Positions 59,967-64,000 of a stretch of 64,000 bases of DNA are shown here, piece by piece. The DNA lies in NCBI GenBank assembly GCA_963696025.1, contig CAVOII010000015.1, forward strand, positions 215,280 through 279,279, read 5' to 3'. The notes beneath the pieces were generated by a model. That model searched no databases. It saw only the letters and a list, made by a program, of their open reading frames with translations, and was not told the origin of the DNA. Both the position numbers and the translations under genes were made by a program. The DNA comes from JABCYV01 sp963696025 (GTDB taxonomy: Bacteria; Acidobacteriota; Terriglobia; Terriglobales; Acidobacteriaceae). Position 1 is the first letter of the stretch. Every line of letters starts with the position of its first letter.

Positions 59967-60599
59967 AGCCCCTCCTTGTCCGAAATGTGTGAGATGTGTC
60001 CGGCTTCGCCACCAGCGGAACAAACGACCGTGGGCCGCATGGTTCCTTACACATCTCCTAAATAAAAAGGTTACGGCGCTGCGTACTTGGTGACTGCTCA
60101 GATTTGCTCAGGTTTTGAAATAAAGGTCACCGCGCGACTACAGGACACGAATCGACGCCACTAGAACAAATCACAGCGTCAAGCTGCTCGCAACCTCACA
60201 TGGCGCTCCTTACTAAATCGAGGCACCAAAGTGGTCTAACATGGTCAGACGTCCGTCTTCGCCGGCGCGAATCCAACCCCCGGCGTAGGCGGTTAGACGA
60301 ACGCTAGCTGGTGCGGCGCGATGCTAGTCGTGGAGAACGACATTCAGGAGTGAACTGGGAAATGTATAAAACTGAAGAGTCAGTGAAAGCGTTAACAGGT
60401 ACGGTGCTTCAGTCCAAAGATTGAAAAGTGGTCATGGGTTAATGTCGGGAACCTCGACGTTCAGACCCTCACGACCGCATTATTGACTATACTCAGACAC
60501 GCATGTTTCAGGCCGGACCCACACGGGTTCGGCCTTTTTCCGCACCCGACGCCAAGAAGACCCGACGCACCACCCAGCCCTGACGGCACCGGGCAGGAC
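59967..60599. other. gene-poor region with remnants of a duplicated Crp locus
   Basis: No intact gene is seen. 60212-60263 resembles 57285-57334, and 60313-60355 resembles 58099-58143, the C-terminal coding end of the Crp/Fnr gene; on the minus strand it reads SSLLNVVLHD-stop. The two blocks are about 50 bases apart here and 765 apart in the full copy. A terminator lies at 60510-60538. Confidence 0.55.
60510..60538 (+). terminator. Rho-independent terminator
   Basis: GGCCGGACCC (60510-60519) pairs with GGGTTCGGCC (60524-60533, one G-U) around ACAC and is followed by TTTTT. The nearest plus-strand gene ends 630 bases upstream, so it may close an unrecognised transcript. Confidence 0.7.
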
Positions 60600-61668
60600 T
60601 CCGCTCGGAAACTCCCAAGCTTGCGCCCGTCATCGAGCCGCAAGCAACTTCTGCTCGAAAGCCAGGATGTCAACGATTATGCTTTTGCCCTGGGCGCACT
60701 GTCGCATTATGCGGCGGATATCTTGGCCACCCTGCAGTCAACGAGGCCGTTGCCATCCAGTACCCGAAGCTGCGAGCAAAGTTTGGCAAGTCAGTCCGGT
60801 ATGCTCAGGACAAGACGGCGCACTTGAAAACGGAGTTTGGGTTCGACAGGGTGCAAGTCGCGAAGAATCGTTACGCCTCCCAGCAATACCACGATTTCAT
60901 CGGATTCCAGGTGTCCAAGTCCCTGCTGGAGCGGGTTTTCCCCGTGGTGTACGGTGTGGAGTTGAAAGGCGTCCTACCCACGAGGATCTGGCGGTGGGTT
61001 CGTATCGTTTTGCTGTCAGCCGGCTGATTCCGCGCATGACCCAGGTTGCGCTACAAACCCATAAGAAGGACTTGATGCGCGAGACGCCGAATTTCGCGAA
61101 ACGGAAGTTCCTGTACCGACTTTCGCGCTCTGACTATGAAAAGCAGTGGGGAAAGGACTACGTGAAGTCGGGTGTGGGTACCCGGATTTTGTCAACGCTA
61201 TTACGATACATGCCCAGAATCGGTCCCTTCAAAGGGTTAGGGTTCAATAATCCGACTCCTAAAACGGAGGACTTGTATTTCAAAAGCATCAACAAAACCG
61301 TGGATCAATACCGGGCGTTTCTCGAAGAAGTGGGCACCGACTCACTGGTGCTTCATAATTGCGACCTTGATAGCGGCAACGAAACCAAAGCGGCAGAATA
61401 CTCGCTCACGGACGACACCTACGCAAAGTTGCTGGCTCAATTGTCGAATCGAAAGTTCGATCTGACGTCGCCCGAGCTGCGCGACAACATTCTCGACTTT
61501 TATCCCGATCTCTCCGCTCCGATCGAAACGAAAAAGGAGCGGGATGATTGGGAAAGTGTACTCAGCGAGCTGGAACAGCTGAAGTCCATAACCCCGATTC
61601 CGGTTGCCGCCGGCGGCCCCGCACAGTGCGGAGACCCGCGGTGCCGGGCATCTGGCATCAACACGTAA
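60600..61668 (+). pseudogene. zinc-dependent phospholipase C-like gene, broken
   Basis: Three frame segments form one protein lacking its N-terminus: LLLESQDVNDYAFALGALSH followed by YAAD, then in a second frame HPAVNEAVAIQYPKLRAKFG through ASQQYHDFIGFQVSKSLLER, then in a third frame HEDLAVGSYRFAVSRLIPRM onward to PSELEQLKS-type helices. The HYAAD and HP histidines correspond to metal ligands of zinc-dependent phospholipase C/S1-P1-like proteins. Shifts are near 60735 and 60980. The signal peptide and first metal ligands are gone, so it is a true remnant rather than a sequencing artefact. Confidence 0.7.
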
Positions 61669-61766
61669 CAGCTCACCGTAAGCTCGCAAAGGATGGACAA
61701 CAAGATGCACGGGCCGACCCGGTAGACCGGCGACTAACTCGGCAGATCGACATTTTTCTAAACCTA

Positions 61767-62573
61767 ATGAATTTATGTCGACTCATAATCGCACTCGTAG
61801 TGGTAGTTTGTATTGCCGCTGCCGCGCCAGATCAAAGTGTCCGCCTGTCTGCTGCCGAACTCATTAACGAGGTGGTGGCAAATGAGCTGACGGACCGTGT
61901 GCAGCAGCGGAAGTGGATGTGTGTGATCGACAAGCGAGAGGGGAAGCAGGCTGTCACGGAAGAGCAGGTGGACACCAAAGACGGCCGCTTCTATCGTCTA
62001 CTTGCAATTGACGGTACACCGCTTGATCCAGACCAGCGGCAGCAGGACAGCGCACGCATGGATCGCCTTTTGCATGATCCCAGCCAACAGTTGAAGCTCA
62101 AGCAAGGATATGACGAAGACGAGCAGAACCTGGAGAAGCTGATGGCCCTGATGCCGGACGCTTTTCTTTACGACTACGACGGTGTCGAGGGAAATCTTGT
62201 CAGGCTCAGATTCCGTCCCAACTCCAACTACAATCCCCCGACCTACGAAGCCCGGTTGGCGCATAGCATGGCAGGAACTATTCTGATCGATCCGCAGCAG
62301 AAACGCTTGGCAAAGCTCTCGGGCCGACTCATAAACCGTGTGGAATTCGGTTTTGGGTTTTTAGGGCACATCGACAACGGCGGCACAATCGAGATTGGGC
62401 GTTCGGAGGTCGGACCTTCACAATGGAAGACCGCCCTGATCAATATTCAATTATCAGGACGTCTGGTGTTCTTCAAGACGATCAATAAACAGCAATACGA
62501 GACCCGGTCGGATTTCCGTCCGGTCTCCGGTGATCTCAGCCTCTTAGAGGCCAGCCAGCTTCTTGCTCCGTAG
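61767..62573 (+). CDS. exported hypothetical protein
   Basis: A 268-residue protein from ATG 61767. The signal peptide is LCRLIIALVVVVCIAAAA-PD. The mature part is charged and mixed alpha/beta: SAAELINEVVANELTDRVQQ, MCVIDKREGKQAVTEEQVDT, LVRLRFRPNSNYNPPTYEAR, TILIDPQQKRLAKLSGRLIN. The late part suggests a LolA-like or outer-membrane-associated beta domain of the type found in acidobacterial hypotheticals. Function not assignable. Confidence 0.65.
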   Translation: MNLCRLIIALVVVVCIAAAAPDQSVRLSAAELINEVVANELTDRVQQRKWMCVIDKREGKQAVTEEQVDTKDGRFYRLLAIDGTPLDPDQRQQDSARMDRLLHDPSQQLKLKQGYDEDEQNLEKLMALMPDAFLYDYDGVEGNLVRLRFRPNSNYNPPTYEARLAHSMAGTILIDPQQKRLAKLSGRLINRVEFGFGFLGHIDNGGTIEIGRSEVGPSQWKTALINIQLSGRLVFFKTINKQQYETRSDFRPVSGDLSLLEASQLLAP

Positions 62574-62672
62574 ACTATTTCACCAAGTGTGCAGATTTGA
62601 CCAGTCGCGCCGTTGTGCGCAAGTTGTATGATCCGGACCTGTGAAGCAAGTCTTAACATTTGGAGGCTAATG

Positions 62673-63059
62673 ATGCATCTCAAGATCGTGACCGGGATTA
62701 TGGCGATGTTCATATTGGCGAGTGTCGGACTCGCTACGGCGCAGGACACAACAAAAACTACTCTCAAGAAAACGCGGACGCTCACGGGCTGTCTTCAGAA
62801 AGGCGATGATACCAATGAGTACAATCTCACTACGGCGAAAGGCAGCACCTGGGAGATCAAGAGTGATAGCGTCAAACTCGGCGAACATGTCGGGCACACA
62901 GTTACGATCACAGGTGTCGTGTCAAATGCGACCGCCCACGGGATGAAGGAAGATACTAAGGAGGAGATGAAAGAGCACGGCATGGATAAGCACGCCACCG
63001 AGCATGGTCATATGACAGCGACGGATTTGAGTATGGTCAGTGATACCTGCCAGAAGTAA
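62673..63059 (+). CDS. exported His/Lys-rich small protein
   Basis: A 128-residue protein. ATG 62673 is preferred over 62670 because GGAGG then has 6-base spacing. The signal peptide is HLKIVTGIMAMFILASVGLA. The mature part is an OB-like domain (LTGCLQKGDDTNEYNLTTAK, GHTVTITGVVSNAT) followed by a Met/His/Lys/Glu-rich tail (EEMKEHGMDKHATEHGHM). The tail could bind metals. The LTGCLQ...YNLT pattern recurs in acidobacterial exported proteins of unknown role. Confidence 0.7.
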   Translation: MHLKIVTGIMAMFILASVGLATAQDTTKTTLKKTRTLTGCLQKGDDTNEYNLTTAKGSTWEIKSDSVKLGEHVGHTVTITGVVSNATAHGMKEDTKEEMKEHGMDKHATEHGHMTATDLSMVSDTCQK

Positions 63060-63360
63060 CACGCAACAGAAAACGGCACTTGCTGGGGCAGCGTTAGCTG
63101 GCTTTTGTTGGCTGGCTCTCTATTGTTTCACTCATGCGCCGGGTCTGTACGCCGATAACGCGGGGCGAGACAAGACAGTCCCTTCGGAGTGGATCTGATG
63201 CAAGTTGAACGGCCCCGTCGAGGCTCAGGGCCTGCAGCTGTCGTGAACGATCTCCACGTTTTGTTTGGTCCGTGCGTCCGGGCCCGACCACAAGCACGTT
63301 TTGTGGTGATCTACCGTCACCGGGCACATCCGAGAAACTGACTTCCTAGGCCACTGGCAA
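63060..63360. other. intergenic region without a gene
   Basis: No coding frame, repeat or RNA is supported between the convergent genes. Confidence 0.35.
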
Positions 63361-63975
63361 CTAACGGTCCACCGGCTGCGCTGCGCTTCCAACCGGTTGC
63401 GGTGGTGCAACCGCGTGCTGTGGCGTGAAATAGCGGACTGTCACATCTTCTCCAATGTAATGGACTTGGTTGTTCGTGACCCGCACCGGCTGCGGCGCGG
63501 GTTTGGGCGTGAAATAGCGCACCGTCACATCTTCTCCAATATATTCGACTTGGTAGTTCCCGACTCGTACCTGCCGGTGCACAGTCTGTGGCGTGGACGT
63601 GCTATCCGCCGATACCAGCTTCGCGGGTACGAAGGGCACCTGCTGCTCGATTGCATTCGATCTCTGTAGCGCTGAAGGCCCGAAGGACGACGCCGGGCGG
63701 CGATGTCTCCAGACAATCCAGTTAGCTATCGCTAGCACCGCGGCCACGGCCACGGCCGTTTTCCATCGGCACCTGTACAAGGGTGCGCGCTTGGCACGCT
63801 GCGTGATCATTGTCGATGCCTCGGTCGGCTGCGCCGGCAACTCCGCAGCCTCTTCCACGACAGCTTCGCAAGCCTGGCTCGCACGGTTTGTTGCTGCGCT
63901 CACCGCAGATCCAGAGTCGTCGAGGAACTTGTGTATTTGAGGTGTAACCTGCTCAATACCATGCCGCACCGTCAA
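63361..63975 (-). CDS. membrane-anchored protein with a duplicated YIGEDVTVRYF motif
   Basis: A 204-residue frame; the open frame continues to the right edge, so the N-terminus may lie outside the window. Residues 1-65 are soluble and helical, residues 72-90 form a membrane helix (TAVAVAAVLAIANWIVWRH), and the outer part is Pro/Ser-rich. The C-terminus holds two tandem copies of about 28 residues: QVEYIGEDVTVRYFTPKPAP and QVHYIGEDVTVRYFTPQHAV. The DNA of the copies (about 63411-63466 and 63488-63545) is nearly identical, so the duplication is recent. Function unknown. Confidence 0.6.
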   Translation of the reverse strand: MTVRHGIEQVTPQIHKFLDDSGSAVSAATNRASQACEAVVEEAAELPAQPTEASTMITQRAKRAPLYRCRWKTAVAVAAVLAIANWIVWRHRRPASSFGPSALQRSNAIEQQVPFVPAKLVSADSTSTPQTVHRQVRVGNYQVEYIGEDVTVRYFTPKPAPQPVRVTNNQVHYIGEDVTVRYFTPQHAVAPPQPVGSAAQPVDR

Positions 63976-64000
63976 TGGTTTTGCGGCTAAGGCTCTATTC

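Noticed and set aside
61548..61766. 73-codon upstream extension of the exported protein at 61767
   Set aside because: It overlaps the end of the phospholipase-like remnant in another frame and would bury the signal peptide.
1..64000. CRISPR arrays, prophage modules, rRNA genes
   Set aside because: No regularly spaced repeats, phage structural genes or rRNA-like sequences were seen.

Overview
The window looks like chromosomal DNA of a soil-type Acidobacteriota (class Terriglobia, Koribacter/Acidobacteriales-like). This rests on the mix of gene families (YXWGXW protein, DUF4440, TAT-exported class-V aminotransferase, small lineage-type hypotheticals), the moderately high GC, and a dispersed-repeat pair of the kind common in that group. 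It is an inference from gene content, not a phylogenetic placement.

Positions 1-15 kb carry ordinary core genes: a DedA membrane protein, an NTF2-like protein, a short-chain dehydrogenase, myo-inositol-1-phosphate synthase, a frameshifted class-V aminotransferase, an M48 metalloprotease, an ECF sigma/anti-sigma pair, a lytic transglycosylase and a glutaryl-CoA-type acyl-CoA dehydrogenase.

Positions 15.3-33.1 kb form a phosphate supercluster: pstS, a small exported protein, ppk1, sixA, a Ppx/GppA phosphatase, a CHAD (polyphosphate-binding) protein, pstC-pstA-pstB-phoU, and a secreted beta-propeller/phosphoesterase. Two matching TGTAAC-type Pho boxes precede pstS and pstC. The cluster is split by a complete 3.87-kb IS1-like transposon (21631-25504) with 32-bp perfect inverted ends and a 5-bp GATTG target duplication. 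It interrupts a small membrane-protein gene whose halves rejoin in frame. Its cargo is two toxin-antitoxin-like modules packed against the ends: a Gp49/HigB-like toxin with XRE antitoxin and DUF3467 on one side, and a Panacea-domain antitoxin with an unknown partner on the other. Between them lies a structured segment that includes a tmRNA/tRNA 3'-end look-alike and two competing hairpins, one of which buries the transposase start codon. This element is the most interesting object in the window.

Positions 33.3-40.6 kb hold a transglutaminase-like protein, an ABC-2 exporter pair, the trehalose genes otsB-otsA, and an exported histidine acid phosphatase.

At 40.6 kb a 3' fragment of tRNA-Gly(CCC) on the minus strand marks the likely edge of a genomic island running to the right. 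From there to 64 kb the content is accessory and partly decayed: a CPBP protease-like protein, an FAD oxidoreductase, a BioF2/CelD-like acyltransferase, a degenerate group II intron, a WPP/PPNPC repeat protein, a radical SAM protein, dodecin, a frameshifted DksA/TraR protein, a flavin disulfide reductase, a frameshifted Nramp transporter, a Crp/Fnr regulator beside a REC/RsbRD-type response regulator, a broken zinc-dependent phospholipase C-like gene, and several exported or tiny membrane proteins.
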